DNA from: Pandoraea aquatica
GTDB taxonomy: Bacteria; Pseudomonadota; Gammaproteobacteria; Burkholderiales; Burkholderiaceae
Direction: 5' to 3'
DNA: 64,000 bases
Assembly (NCBI RefSeq): GCF_902459565.1
Contig: NZ_CABPSN010000001.1
Location: 558,001 to 622,000 of the forward strand
Shown: piece after piece, positions 26,613-36,127 of the stretch
Layout: each line of letters begins with the position of its first letter
Position numbering within the stretch: the stretch's first letter is position 1
Made by a program: the position numbers and the translations under genes
Notes under the pieces: model-generated
Told to the model about the DNA's origin: nothing
Databases searched by the model: none
Seen by the model: the letters and a program-made list of their open reading frames with translations, nothing else

Positions 26613-27836
26613 ATGATGTCCTTTCTGCCCGATACCGCTAATATCGCTCCCCGACGCCGGCTCGCGCTGGCTGTCGCCACCACCGCCATTGCCGCCGCCG
26701 CATTAGCCGCCTGCTCGCGCAAGGCACCGCCGGAACCGCCACCGCGACCGGTGGTCGCTGTCGCCGCGAAGCTCACCGAACAGACGCCGATCGCATCGCT
26801 GCCCGCCCAGATCGAAGCGCGCTACACCACGCCGCTGTCGTTCCGCGTGGCAGGCAAGATCGTCGACCGCTCGGTGCGACTTGGAGACGCCGTGAAAGCA
26901 GGCCAGGTCGTCGCCAGACTCGACCCCGCCGACTTGTCGAAGAATGCTGCCAGCGCGCGGGCACAGCTCGACGCCGCACAGCATCAACTCGATTACGCGA
27001 CGCAGACGGTCAACCGCGACCGTGCGCAGGCGCGCGAGAATCTGATCGCGCCCGCGCAGCTCGAACAGTCCGAGAACGCGTATGCCAGCGCCCTCGCGCA
27101 ACGCAATCAGGCCACGCAACAAGCCGCCCTCGCGGGTGATCAGTTGAGCTACGGCAATCTCAAGGCGGACCGTGACGGCGTCATCACCGCTGAGCAAGCG
27201 GACACAGGACAGAACGTCAGTGCCGGTCAGCCGGTGTATCAGTTGGCCTGGACGGGTGACGTCGACGTAATTGCCGACGTCCCCGAAGTCGCGCTCGGCG
27301 CGTTCCGCATCGGGCAGACGGCCACCGTTTCGCTCCCGGCGATTCCGGGCAAGACGTGGCAGGCACGCGTGCGCGAAATCTCGCCCGCCGCCGATCCGAT
27401 GAGCCGCACGTATCGCGCGAAGCTTTCGCTGCTGTCGCCCGGCCATGAGGTCAAGCTCGGCATGACGGCCAACGTCGCCTTCGCCCAGCCGCTGCCGGCG
27501 GGCGCGGCCCCCGTGGCCAATGCATCGGCACCTGCTGCGGCGTCCAGTGCGACGGCTGCGACTGTCGCCACCGCCGCCACCAATGCACAGCCCATCACGC
27601 TGCCCTCCACCGCACTCTTCCACGATGGCAATCAACCGGCCGTGTGGGTCGTCAAACAGGACGACACCCTCGCGCTGCGCCGTGTGACGATCGTTCGCTA
27701 CGGCGAGCGCACCGTCACGGTCGCGGGCGGCATCGAGCCCGGCGAGCGCATCGTCTGGCAAGGCGTGCACACCGTGACCGCCGGCCAGAAAGTGCGCGTG
27801 GTCGCGCCGCTGCATCCTGAGGACTTCGCGTCATGA
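26613..27836 (+). CDS. RND efflux periplasmic adaptor (membrane fusion) lipoprotein
   Basis: The 407-residue protein carries a signal peptide with a lipobox (LAAC at the end of ATTAIAAAALAACS). The membrane-fusion fold follows: barrel-sandwich start (ARYTTPLSFRVAGKIVDRSV), an alpha-hairpin (about residues 110-170) and the beta-barrel (AFRIGQTATVSLPAIPGKTW). An Ala/Thr-rich stretch interrupts the membrane-proximal domain. It bridges the RND pump and the outer-membrane channel. Two adjacent ATGs (26613, 26616) are possible starts; the GTG at 26598 is less likely. It overlaps the pump gene by 4 bp (ATGA). Confidence 0.92.
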   Translation: MMSFLPDTANIAPRRRLALAVATTAIAAAALAACSRKAPPEPPPRPVVAVAAKLTEQTPIASLPAQIEARYTTPLSFRVAGKIVDRSVRLGDAVKAGQVVARLDPADLSKNAASARAQLDAAQHQLDYATQTVNRDRAQARENLIAPAQLEQSENAYASALAQRNQATQQAALAGDQLSYGNLKADRDGVITAEQADTGQNVSAGQPVYQLAWTGDVDVIADVPEVALGAFRIGQTATVSLPAIPGKTWQARVREISPAADPMSRTYRAKLSLLSPGHEVKLGMTANVAFAQPLPAGAAPVANASAPAAASSATAATVATAATNAQPITLPSTALFHDGNQPAVWVVKQDDTLALRRVTIVRYGERTVTVAGGIEPGERIVWQGVHTVTAGQKVRVVAPLHPEDFAS

Positions 27837-30800
27837 GCACGCTGGACGGGAAGCCGCCCGTACCCCAGGACCCGCAAGCGGCGCCAGCCGCCCCGAACGA
27901 TAACGATGCACCGAAGGACTATCGTCACGAAGAAGGACATTTCAACCTTTCCGCGTGGGCGCTACGTCACAAGTCGCTCGTGATCTTCCTGATCGCGATG
28001 GCGACGATCTTCGGCATTCTGGCCTACTCGCGTCTCGCGCAATCGGAGGATCCGCCGTTCACCTTCCGCGTGATGGTGATCCGCACGTTCTGGCCGGGTG
28101 CAACCGCCAAGCAGGTGCAGGAGCAGGTCACCGACCGGATCGCACGCAAGCTTCAGGAGATGCCCAATATCGACTTCCAGCGCAGCTATTCGCGCCCCGG
28201 CGAGTCCTTGTTGTTCTTCTCGATGAAGGATTCGGCACCGCCCAACGAGGTACCCGAGGAGTGGTATCAGGTTCGCAAGAAGGTCGGCGACATTGCCTAC
28301 ACGCTGCCGCAGGGCGTGCAGGGCCCCTTCTTTAACGATGAGTTCGGCGACGTCTACACGCACATCTTCACGCTCGAAGGCGACGGTTTCGGCCCGGCCC
28401 AGTTGCGTGACTATGCCGACGCGTTACGCACCGTGCTGTTGCGCGTGCCCGGCGTGGCGAAGGTCGATTACTTCGGCGATCAGGATCAGCGCATCTACGT
28501 CGAAATCAGCAACACGCAACTCACCCGTCTGGGCATCTCACCGAACCAGATTGCGCAGGCCGTCAACGGTCAGAACGCGGTCTCGCCGGCCGGCACCATC
28601 GAAGCCCCGAACGATCGTGTGGTCGTACGCCCGAGCGGTCAGTTCCGTAATGTCGACGAACTCGCCGACACGCTCATCCGTGTGAACAACCGCACGTTCC
28701 GTCTCGGCGACATTGCGACGATCAAGCGTGGCTATGTCGATCCGCCCGTCTCGGAAATGCGCTTCGGCGGCAAGCCTGTGCTCGGCATCGGCATCACCAT
28801 GCAAAAGGGACAGGACGTCATCCACCTCGGCAAGGCCCTTGCGGACACCATGGGCGAGTTGCGGGCACAGTTGCCTGCCGGGTTGAAGCTGACGGAAGTC
28901 GCGAGCATGTCGCAGTCCGTGTCGCACTCGGTCGACGACTTCCTCGAAGCCGTGGCCGAAGCCGTCGCGATCGTGCTGGTCGTGAGCCTCGTCTCGCTCG
29001 GCTTCCGCACGGGCATGGTGGTGGTGATTTCGATTCCGGTCGTGCTCGCCGTCACGTCGCTGTTCATGTACATCTTCGACATCGGGCTGCACAAAGTCTC
29101 GCTCGGCACGCTGATTCTCGCGCTCGGTCTGCTGGTGGACGATGCGATCATCGCCGTCGAAATGATGGCGGTGAAGCTCGCGCAAGGCTGGGATCGCAAG
29201 CGCGCCGCCGCGTTCGCGTACACCAGCACCGCGTTCCCGATGCTCACCGGCACGCTCGTGACCGTCTCCGGCTTCCTGCCGATCGCGCTCGCGAAGTCGA
29301 GCACCGGCGAATACACGCGCTCGATCTTCGAAGTCTCGGCCATCGCGCTGCTCGCCTCGTGGCTCGCGGCCGTGGTGCTCATTCCGCTGCTCGGCTACAA
29401 GATGCTGCCGGAGCGCCCGCGCGAAGCGCATCACGGCGACGATCACGAGCACGAGGTCTATGACACGAAGTTCTACAACCGTCTGCGCGGCTGGCTCACG
29501 TGGTGCATCGAGCGCAAGTTCATCGTGCTCGTCATCACTGTGGTGCTGTTCCTGATCGCGATGGCGGGCTTCTCGCTCGTGCCGCAGCAGTTCTTCCCGA
29601 GTTCCGACCGGCCCGAACTGATGGTGGACCTGCGCTTGCAGGAAGGCGCGTCGTATCAGGCCACGCTGCGCGAGACGGAACGCCTTGAAAAACTGCTCGA
29701 AGGCCGTAAGGAGATCGATCACACGGTGAGCTTCGTCGGCACCGGTGCGCCCCGCTTCTATCTGCCGCTCGACCAGCAACTGCCCACGCCGAACTTCGCG
29801 CAACTCGTGATCACCGCCAAGTCGGTGGAAGAACGCGAGGCGCTCGCGCAGTGGCTCGAGCCGAAGCTGCGCGAGACCATGCCGGGCGTGCGCACCCGTC
29901 TGTCGCGTCTCGAGAACGGCCCGCCGGTCGGCTTCCCCGTGCAGTTCCGCGTGAGCGGCGACGACATCGGCACCGTGCGCAAGATCTCCGAGCAAGTGGC
30001 GGACGTGATGCGCAATAACGGCGATACCGTCGACGTCCAGTTCGACTGGGACGAGCCGTCGCAACGCTCGGTGCGCTTCGAAGTGGATCAGCAAAAAGCA
30101 CGCGCGCTGAACGTCAGTTCATCGGACATCGCGAACTTCATCGCCATGACGCTCACGGGCTACGACATCAGTCAGTATCGCGAACGCGACAAGCTGATTT
30201 CGATCACGCTGCGCTCGCCGAAGGCCGAACGCATGGACCCGGCGAAACTCGCAACGCTGGCCATGCCGACGCCCAACGGCCCGGTGCCGCTCGCCACCCT
30301 CGGCCGTGTGGTGGACGAACTGGAATACGGCGTGATCTGGGAGCGCGACCGTCAACCGACGATTACCGTTCGCTCCGACGTACGCGCCGGCAAGCAAGGC
30401 ATCGACGTGACCGAAGCCGTCTACAAGAAGCTCGGCGATATCCGTCGCGCGTTGCCGGTCGGCTATCGCATCGAGATCGGCGGGTCGGTCGAAGAGTCGG
30501 GCAAGGGACAGGCGTCGATCAACGCGCAAATGCCGATCATGGTGATCGCGGTGCTCACGCTGCTGATGATTCAGTTGCAGAGCTTCGCACGCACCATGCT
30601 GGTCGTGCTGACCGCGCCGCTCGGCATGATCGGGGTCGTCGCCACCCTGCTGCTGTTCGGCAAACCCTTTGGCTTCGTTGCGATGCTCGGTGTGATCGCC
30701 ATGTTCGGGATCATCATGCGTAACTCGGTGATTCTGGTCGATCAGATCGAGCAGGACGTCTCGGCCGGTCATCCACGCTTTGACGCCATCGTCAGTGCAA

Positions 30801-31048
30801 CGGTGCGACGCTTCCGTCCGATTACGCTCACCGCCGCTGCCGCCGTGCTCGCGCTGATTCCGCTGCTGCGCAGCAACTTCTTCGGGCCGATGGCGACTGC
30901 GCTCATGGGCGGCATCACCAGCGCGACCATTCTTACCGTGTTCTTCCTGCCGGCGTTGTACGCGACGGCGTTCCGTGTCCGTCACGACGAACGTGCCGAT
31001 CATCCGTCACACGCCTCATCCGGCAGTTCGCAAGGAGACCGCTCATGA
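27833..31048 (+). CDS. RND multidrug efflux permease (HAE-1/AcrB-like)
   Basis: This 1071-residue inner-membrane pump shows the RND layout. TM1 follows a 45-residue hydrophilic N-terminus, a first large periplasmic loop (TFWPGATAKQVQEQVTDRIARKLQEMPNI) comes next, and TM4 contains the proton-relay pair DD in GLLVDDAIIAVEMM. A second loop and the TM10-12 block (FGIIMRNSVILVDQI) complete it. The sequence is closer to solvent- and drug-type pumps than to heavy-metal CzcA pumps, but substrates are unknown. It is translated in step with its neighbours through ATGA overlaps. Confidence 0.95.
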   Translation: MSTLDGKPPVPQDPQAAPAAPNDNDAPKDYRHEEGHFNLSAWALRHKSLVIFLIAMATIFGILAYSRLAQSEDPPFTFRVMVIRTFWPGATAKQVQEQVTDRIARKLQEMPNIDFQRSYSRPGESLLFFSMKDSAPPNEVPEEWYQVRKKVGDIAYTLPQGVQGPFFNDEFGDVYTHIFTLEGDGFGPAQLRDYADALRTVLLRVPGVAKVDYFGDQDQRIYVEISNTQLTRLGISPNQIAQAVNGQNAVSPAGTIEAPNDRVVVRPSGQFRNVDELADTLIRVNNRTFRLGDIATIKRGYVDPPVSEMRFGGKPVLGIGITMQKGQDVIHLGKALADTMGELRAQLPAGLKLTEVASMSQSVSHSVDDFLEAVAEAVAIVLVVSLVSLGFRTGMVVVISIPVVLAVTSLFMYIFDIGLHKVSLGTLILALGLLVDDAIIAVEMMAVKLAQGWDRKRAAAFAYTSTAFPMLTGTLVTVSGFLPIALAKSSTGEYTRSIFEVSAIALLASWLAAVVLIPLLGYKMLPERPREAHHGDDHEHEVYDTKFYNRLRGWLTWCIERKFIVLVITVVLFLIAMAGFSLVPQQFFPSSDRPELMVDLRLQEGASYQATLRETERLEKLLEGRKEIDHTVSFVGTGAPRFYLPLDQQLPTPNFAQLVITAKSVEEREALAQWLEPKLRETMPGVRTRLSRLENGPPVGFPVQFRVSGDDIGTVRKISEQVADVMRNNGDTVDVQFDWDEPSQRSVRFEVDQQKARALNVSSSDIANFIAMTLTGYDISQYRERDKLISITLRSPKAERMDPAKLATLAMPTPNGPVPLATLGRVVDELEYGVIWERDRQPTITVRSDVRAGKQGIDVTEAVYKKLGDIRRALPVGYRIEIGGSVEESGKGQASINAQMPIMVIAVLTLLMIQLQSFARTMLVVLTAPLGMIGVVATLLLFGKPFGFVAMLGVIAMFGIIMRNSVILVDQIEQDVSAGHPRFDAIVSATVRRFRPITLTAAAAVLALIPLLRSNFFGPMATALMGGITSATILTVFFLPALYATAFRVRHDERADHPSHASSGSSQGDRS

Positions 31049-32562
31049 CCTCGCGCATCGTTTCTCGCGCCCTGCGGTGTGCCCCGCTCGCCCCCCTCTT
31101 CTGGCTGAGCGCCTGCTCGTTCACGCCGGGCGACAAACCACCCGCGATGCCGTCGCCGTCGCACTACGGCGCGAACGCACTGCCCGAGCGCACCGTCACG
31201 GCGCAAGGCGCTTCGCAACGCTTCGAAGTCGGTGCCCCGCCGGTGAAAGCCTGGTGGCAAGCCTACGAGTCGGACAAACTCAATGCACTGGTCGACGAAG
31301 GCCTGCGCAACAGCCCGAATCTTGCGGCGTCCGACCATGCGCTACAAGCGGCGCGTGAGCAGTTGAAGGCGCAGATCGGTTCGTCGCTGTTCCCTTCCAT
31401 CGACCTTGGCGGGGAAGTGGCCCGCGAGCGCAATCTCGGCATTCCGAACATCCGTCCGCCGACAGCGCTGTACAACATGTTCGTCGGACAGATTCAGGCG
31501 CGCTACACGTTCGACTTCTTCGGCGCGTCGCGCTTCGCCAATGCGTCGCTCGCCGCGCAAGTCGATCAGCAGGCGTTCCAGCTGGAATCGGCGCGTCAGG
31601 CACTCGCGGCCAACATCGTCTCCGGTGCGATTGGCGCGTCGGTGCTCGGTGCGCAGGTCAAGGCGACCGAGCGGCTCGTTGAGCTGGCGCAGGCGGATGC
31701 CACCGATATGGCCCGACGCGAAGCCCTCGGGGCGGTGTCGCGCGCCGATGCACTGGCGTCGGCCCAGAATGCCGAATCGCTTGCCGCGTCGCTGCCGGGG
31801 CTGCGCGCGCAGTGGCAGTCGACACGCCATGCGCTCGCCGTCCTGCTCGGCCGTACGCCCGATCAGGCACCGGACGATCTGGCGTTGGGTGAGCTGAAGG
31901 TGCCACGCACCGTGCCGGTATCTGTGCCGTCGACGCTGCTGCAATCGCGTCCCGACATTCAGGCCGCGGAGATGGCGCTCAAAGCGGCATCGGCCGAGGT
32001 CGGCGTGGCGACGGCGCAGATGTTCCCGAGCTTGTCGCTCAGCGCGTCGATGGGCAAAGGCGGCTTCAACTGGCCGACCGTCATGTCCAACGCCGGGTCG
32101 CTGTGGAGCATCGCGGCGTCGATCTCGCAGCCGATCTTCCACGGTGGTGCGTTGCTTGCGCAGCGCCGCGCGGCACAGGCGACGTATGAGGCGGCCGTCG
32201 AACAGTACAAGCAGACGGTGCTGACGGCGTTCAAGAACGTGGCGGACACCCTGGCGTCGCTCGAAGCGGACAATACCTCGCTGTTGCACGCCGATAGCGC
32301 CAGTGCAGCGGCCGAGCAGATCTATCGCGATACGGCGGCACGGGTGCGTCTGGGGGCCTTGCCGGTGTCGTCCGCGCGCGGACGCGAGCAGCAGTACTGG
32401 AATGCCTACCTGACGACGGTGCGTGCAACCGGCGCGCGTTTGTCGGATACTGCGCTACTGTTTTACGCGATGGGCGTGCCGCCCGAGCCCGCCGCCGATG
32501 CTCCGGCGCAGGCACCGGCAGCGGCGCAACCGGCCCCGTCGCAAGACGTAGCCAGACGATGA
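31045..32562 (+). CDS. RND efflux outer-membrane factor (NodT-family lipoprotein)
   Basis: The 505-residue outer-membrane channel protein has a lipoprotein signal (lipobox LSAC in FWLSACSFTPG) and the two-fold OEP domain of the TolC/NodT family (LNALVDEGLRNSPNLAASDHALQAAREQLKAQIGSSLFPS in the first repeat, RPDIQAAEMALKAASAEVGVATAQMFPSLSLSASMG in the second). It completes the tripartite pump. The C-terminus is Ala/Pro-rich. ATGA overlaps join it to the pump gene upstream and to the TetR gene downstream. Confidence 0.94.
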   Translation: MTSRIVSRALRCAPLAPLFWLSACSFTPGDKPPAMPSPSHYGANALPERTVTAQGASQRFEVGAPPVKAWWQAYESDKLNALVDEGLRNSPNLAASDHALQAAREQLKAQIGSSLFPSIDLGGEVARERNLGIPNIRPPTALYNMFVGQIQARYTFDFFGASRFANASLAAQVDQQAFQLESARQALAANIVSGAIGASVLGAQVKATERLVELAQADATDMARREALGAVSRADALASAQNAESLAASLPGLRAQWQSTRHALAVLLGRTPDQAPDDLALGELKVPRTVPVSVPSTLLQSRPDIQAAEMALKAASAEVGVATAQMFPSLSLSASMGKGGFNWPTVMSNAGSLWSIAASISQPIFHGGALLAQRRAAQATYEAAVEQYKQTVLTAFKNVADTLASLEADNTSLLHADSASAAAEQIYRDTAARVRLGALPVSSARGREQQYWNAYLTTVRATGARLSDTALLFYAMGVPPEPAADAPAQAPAAAQPAPSQDVARR

Positions 32563-33221
32563 CCACCCGAACGACGACCCGGGGCCGACGCCCCAAACAC
32601 CTCCCCGATGGCCGCGCCGCCTTGCTCGACGCGGCCATTGACGCTTTCTCGCACCTCGGCTACGACGGCGCGAACCTGCGCGGCATCGCGGCGGCCGCCA
32701 AGGTCGACGCGAGCCTCGTGCGTGTGCATTTCGGCTCGAAGGAGCAGCTTTGGCGCGCCTGTGTCGATACGCTCGAAGCCGCGCTGGCCGCCCCTGTCGA
32801 AACACTCCGTGCGATTTCGGTCGACGAAACACGGCCGGTCAGAGACCGCCTTCGCGACGCCATCGGGCTCATCGCGGCCTACGCGGTGCAGCACCCCGAA
32901 CACAAGTGCTTCATTTCGCTGCATGCGTCCGAGACGGGCGAGCGTGGCGCGGTGCTTTACCGCCACCTGCTCGAACCGGTCTATAACTGCATGGAAAAGC
33001 TCATCGTGGAAGGGATGGCCGCAGGCGTGATTCGCGCCGAGCATCCGGCAATGTACTTCTGCGTACTCGCCCATGCGCTGCATCCGCCGCCCGGCTCGCC
33101 GGTGCTCATGCAGGTGATTGCACCGGAAGTCGGCGGCGAAGCGTTCGGCCCGGCGTTGCTCAAGCAAGTCGAGATGGTGTTCTTCACGCCGCCACAAGCA
33201 GACGAGCGAACCGACGGTTGA
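32559..33221 (+). CDS. TetR-family regulator, last gene of the RND efflux operon
   Basis: The 220-residue protein has a TetR N-terminal helix-turn-helix (AALLDAAIDAFSHLGYDGANLRGIAAAAKVDASLVRVHFGSKEQLWRACVD) and a helical ligand-binding part. It lies at the end of the efflux operon rather than in the usual divergent position, translated by an ATGA overlap, so it would be produced whenever the pump is. It is probably a repressor of this operon with an inducer drug or metabolite. Its operator may be the dyad at 26364-26399. Confidence 0.9.
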   Translation: MTTRTTTRGRRPKHLPDGRAALLDAAIDAFSHLGYDGANLRGIAAAAKVDASLVRVHFGSKEQLWRACVDTLEAALAAPVETLRAISVDETRPVRDRLRDAIGLIAAYAVQHPEHKCFISLHASETGERGAVLYRHLLEPVYNCMEKLIVEGMAAGVIRAEHPAMYFCVLAHALHPPPGSPVLMQVIAPEVGGEAFGPALLKQVEMVFFTPPQADERTDG

Positions 33222-33231
33222 ACGTGAGTGC

Positions 33232-33266
33232 GGTGCATGCCGGTGCAGTCATCTCCGGCACGCACC
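33232..33266. terminator. Hairpin between convergent tetR and MFS genes
   Basis: GGTGC-A-TGCCGG (33232-33243) pairs with CCGGCA-C-GCACC (33255-33266) around an 11-nt loop: an 11-bp stem with one A/C mismatch. Its position midway between two convergent genes suits a bidirectional terminator, although no clear T-run flanks it on either side. Confidence 0.4.
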
Positions 33267-33279
33267 CATCGCTATCGCG

Positions 33280-34536
33280 TCAGTGCGACATCGATGCGCC
33301 CGGTGGCATCGCCCCTGCCTGCGGCGTGTCGGCACCGGTACCCAGCACCACGCCGCGCCGCTCGCGTCCGAAGTAGATCATGACGGCGATCACCACCGCG
33401 ACCGTCCCGGCCACGAGCGCCATCGCCAGGCCGAAGTTGCCGTCGTGCGCCTTCGCGATGGTCGTCTGCAAATTCCCGTTGACCGACGCAAACAGATTGC
33501 CCAACTGGTAGACGAGCCCCGGGAACGTGGCGCGAATCTCGTCGGGCGACAACTCGTTGAGGTGCGCCGGAATCACGCCCCACGCCCCCTGCACCGAAAT
33601 CTGCATCAGGAACGCGCCGATCGCCAGCAACACGGCACCGCTGGAGAACGCCCACAACGGCAGCACCGGTAGCGCAATCAGCGACGCGATGATGATCGCG
33701 CGACGCCGTCCGATCTTCTCCGAAATCGCACCGAAGAACAGCCCGCCGATAATCGCGCCGATGTTGTACGTGATGGCGATCCAGCTCACGGTGTGGGTAT
33801 CGAACTTGTGCTGCACTTGCAGGAAGGTCGGATACAGATCCTGCGTGCCGTGCGAGAAGAAGTTGAAGGCCGTCATCAGCACGATGGCGTACAACGCCAG
33901 TTTCCAGTCTCGCGACAGCACCTGCACGAAGTTGGCGCGGGGTGCGGCGCTGGCCGCTTCGCCTTTGCGCCAGGCGGGCGACTCGGGCACGTGCCGTCGG
34001 ATGTAGAGCACGAGCAACGCGGGGAGTACGCCGACGAAGAACATGCCGCGCCAACCGATGCTGTCGTAGAACAGCCCGTAGACGACCGACGCCAGCAGAT
34101 ACCCGCTCGGATATCCCGCCTGCAACAGGCCGGAGACGATGCCACGCGAGTGCGTCGGCACACTCTCCATCGTGAGGGCCGCCCCCACGCCCCACTCACC
34201 GCCCATCGCGATACCGAAGAGCGCGCGCAGAATCAGCAGGACGGTGAGACTCGGTGCGAAACCGGAGGCCAGTTCAAGCAACGCGTACAGCAGCACGCTT
34301 GCCATCATGGCCGGGCGGCGTCCGACTTTGTCGCCCAACCGACCGAAGACGAACGCGCCGACCGGGCGCATCGCCAGCGTGAGCAACAGCGCGAACGCCA
34401 CGCTGCCCAGCTCGGTATTGAACTCCTTCGCGATGTCCTTGAGCACGAACACCATCAGGAAAAAATCGAACGCGTCGAGCGTCCACCCAAGATAGCTTGC
34501 CGTTACCACATGCTTCTGTTCTTTAGTCCAGGCCAT
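33280..34536 (-). CDS. MFS transporter, carboxylate/sialate:H+ symporter-like (SHS family)
   Basis: The 418-residue protein has twelve hydrophobic helices and MFS motifs (GRLGDKVGRRPAMM after TM2, RALFGIAMGGEWGVGAALTMESVP around TM4-5). The opening YLGWTLDAFDFFLMVFVLKDIA and the GGEWG block are characteristic of the sialate/lactate (JEN1, NanT-like) symporters. Substrate probably a small monocarboxylate such as lactate, by family resemblance only. It stands alone, convergent with tetR. Confidence 0.88.
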   Translation of the reverse strand: MAWTKEQKHVVTASYLGWTLDAFDFFLMVFVLKDIAKEFNTELGSVAFALLLTLAMRPVGAFVFGRLGDKVGRRPAMMASVLLYALLELASGFAPSLTVLLILRALFGIAMGGEWGVGAALTMESVPTHSRGIVSGLLQAGYPSGYLLASVVYGLFYDSIGWRGMFFVGVLPALLVLYIRRHVPESPAWRKGEAASAAPRANFVQVLSRDWKLALYAIVLMTAFNFFSHGTQDLYPTFLQVQHKFDTHTVSWIAITYNIGAIIGGLFFGAISEKIGRRRAIIIASLIALPVLPLWAFSSGAVLLAIGAFLMQISVQGAWGVIPAHLNELSPDEIRATFPGLVYQLGNLFASVNGNLQTTIAKAHDGNFGLAMALVAGTVAVVIAVMIYFGRERRGVVLGTGADTPQAGAMPPGASMSH

Positions 34537-34851
34537 GGTGTCCCTCCATCGGCGGCAATGTTGCGCGACGAAATCACTCTACGCCTGAAAACCGACCATC
34601 ATGCAAGCGGCCGTGAAACCGGCCCGCAGCCCGCATGGATGCTTGAACACCTTGAGATGACGGGGGTTTTGTCTGACCAAACCGGTCTGCGATGCGAGCG
34701 AAAAGCGTGCCGTCGGACCACCGCCGACATCTGCCAAATCGAGAGACGCAAGCGCCATCTGACGGTATCCGAGACGCCTTGATGACGCCGATGCATTACA
34801 CTGGCGGCCAAATTCACTCGCTTTGTTCAAGCTTCCTACGTTTCCAATTCC
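34537..34851. other. Intergenic region between divergent MFS and oxidoreductase genes
   Basis: This 315-bp gap between divergent genes should hold both promoters. I see no small gene, tRNA, strong palindrome or recognisable regulator site. The oxidoreductase leader has no clear purine-rich ribosome-binding site before its ATG. Confidence 0.5.
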
Positions 34852-36102
34852 ATGTCCGAAGCCACCTCCACCACCGTCATTCTCGGCGCCGGTCAAGCCG
34901 GCGGCGAAACCGCCCTCGCGCTGCGTCAGCTCGGCTACACCGGCCGCATCGTGCTTGCTGGCAGCGAAACGCATCTGCCGTATCGCCGTCCGCCCCTCTC
35001 GAAAGCGTTCCTCGCCGGTCAGGCCGACGAAGCCAGTCTGCTGATCCGCCCGGCCGACGCGTATGAGAAAGCCGAGATCGACGTACGCCTCGGCGTGACG
35101 GCCACCGCCATCGACCGCACGGCGCGCACCGTCTCGTTCGACGACGGCCAGACGCTCGGTTACGACCACCTCGTGCTCGCCCTCGGCGGCCGTGTGCGTC
35201 CCCTGCCGATTCCCGGCGGCGATGCAGCCAACGTCTACTACCTGCGCAACATCGCCGACGCACAGCGCCTGCGTGAAGCGCTCGCGCCGGGCAAGCGCGT
35301 CGTGGTCGTCGGTGGCGGTTATATCGGTCTGGAAGTGGCGGCAAGCGCCGTCAAGGCAGGCGCTTCGGTGACGGTGCTCGAAGCCGCGCCGCGTCTGCTC
35401 GCGCGCGTGGCCGAAGCGGATCTCGCAGGCTTCTTCGCAACGCTGCATCGCGAAAACGGTGTGGACGTGCAAGTGGGCGTCGGTGTCACCGCCCTCGAAC
35501 AGGATGCCGCTGGCAATGTCGTGGCCGTGGTGGCCGGTGAGAAGCGTCTGGAAGCAGACGCGGTCGTCGTCGGCATCGGTCTGATCCCGAACGCCGAACT
35601 CGCGCAAGCCGCCGGTCTGGCCGTCGAGAACGGCATCGTCGTGGACGAATTTGCCCGCACCAGCGATGCGGCAATTCTTGCCGTGGGCGATTGCGCGCAT
35701 CACGAACACCCGGCGCTGGGTCGTCGCATTCGTCTCGAATCGGTGCCGAGCGCCAGCGAAATGGCGAAGGTGGCCGCCAGCGTCGTGCATGGCGACGCGC
35801 CGAAGGCCGTGGCGACCGCACCGTGGTTCTGGTCGGATCAGTTCAACGCGAAGTTGCAGATGGTCGGGATGACCGACGGTCACGACACCGTGATCGAACG
35901 CCGTCTGCCCGACGCGCAAGGTGCCGCCGTCTTCATGCTGTTCTACCTGCGCGATGGCGCGATCGTGGCCGCCGCGAGCATCAACCGCGCGCAGGAATTC
36001 ATGACGGCACGCGAACTCGTCGGCCGCCGTGCGGTGGTCGATCCGGCGCGCCTGGCCGATGCCGCCACGCCGCTCAAGACGCTGCTGACCGAGCTCGGCT
36101 GA
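34852..36102 (+). CDS. FAD-dependent ferredoxin/rubredoxin-type NAD(P)H reductase
   Basis: The 416-residue flavoprotein has an N-terminal FAD Rossmann motif (TTVILGAGQAGGETALALRQLGY), a second nucleotide-binding motif for NAD(P)H (VVVVGGGYIGLEVAASAVKAG), the ILAVGDCAHHEHP motif close to FAD, and the reductase C-terminal domain. It resembles reductases that feed electrons to ferredoxins of dioxygenase or P450 systems, such as BphA4 or putidaredoxin reductase. No ferredoxin or oxygenase gene is next to it, so it may serve a distant partner. Confidence 0.92.
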   Translation: MSEATSTTVILGAGQAGGETALALRQLGYTGRIVLAGSETHLPYRRPPLSKAFLAGQADEASLLIRPADAYEKAEIDVRLGVTATAIDRTARTVSFDDGQTLGYDHLVLALGGRVRPLPIPGGDAANVYYLRNIADAQRLREALAPGKRVVVVGGGYIGLEVAASAVKAGASVTVLEAAPRLLARVAEADLAGFFATLHRENGVDVQVGVGVTALEQDAAGNVVAVVAGEKRLEADAVVVGIGLIPNAELAQAAGLAVENGIVVDEFARTSDAAILAVGDCAHHEHPALGRRIRLESVPSASEMAKVAASVVHGDAPKAVATAPWFWSDQFNAKLQMVGMTDGHDTVIERRLPDAQGAAVFMLFYLRDGAIVAAASINRAQEFMTARELVGRRAVVDPARLADAATPLKTLLTELG

Positions 36103-36127
36103 TCGCGACCGCCTCGCGCCGCCGGCC

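Noticed and set aside
28538-30094. A 518-residue open frame on the minus strand
   Set aside because: It lies inside the RND pump gene and is rich in Arg, His and Asp, as expected for the antisense of a high-GC gene; the pump frame has clear RND motifs.
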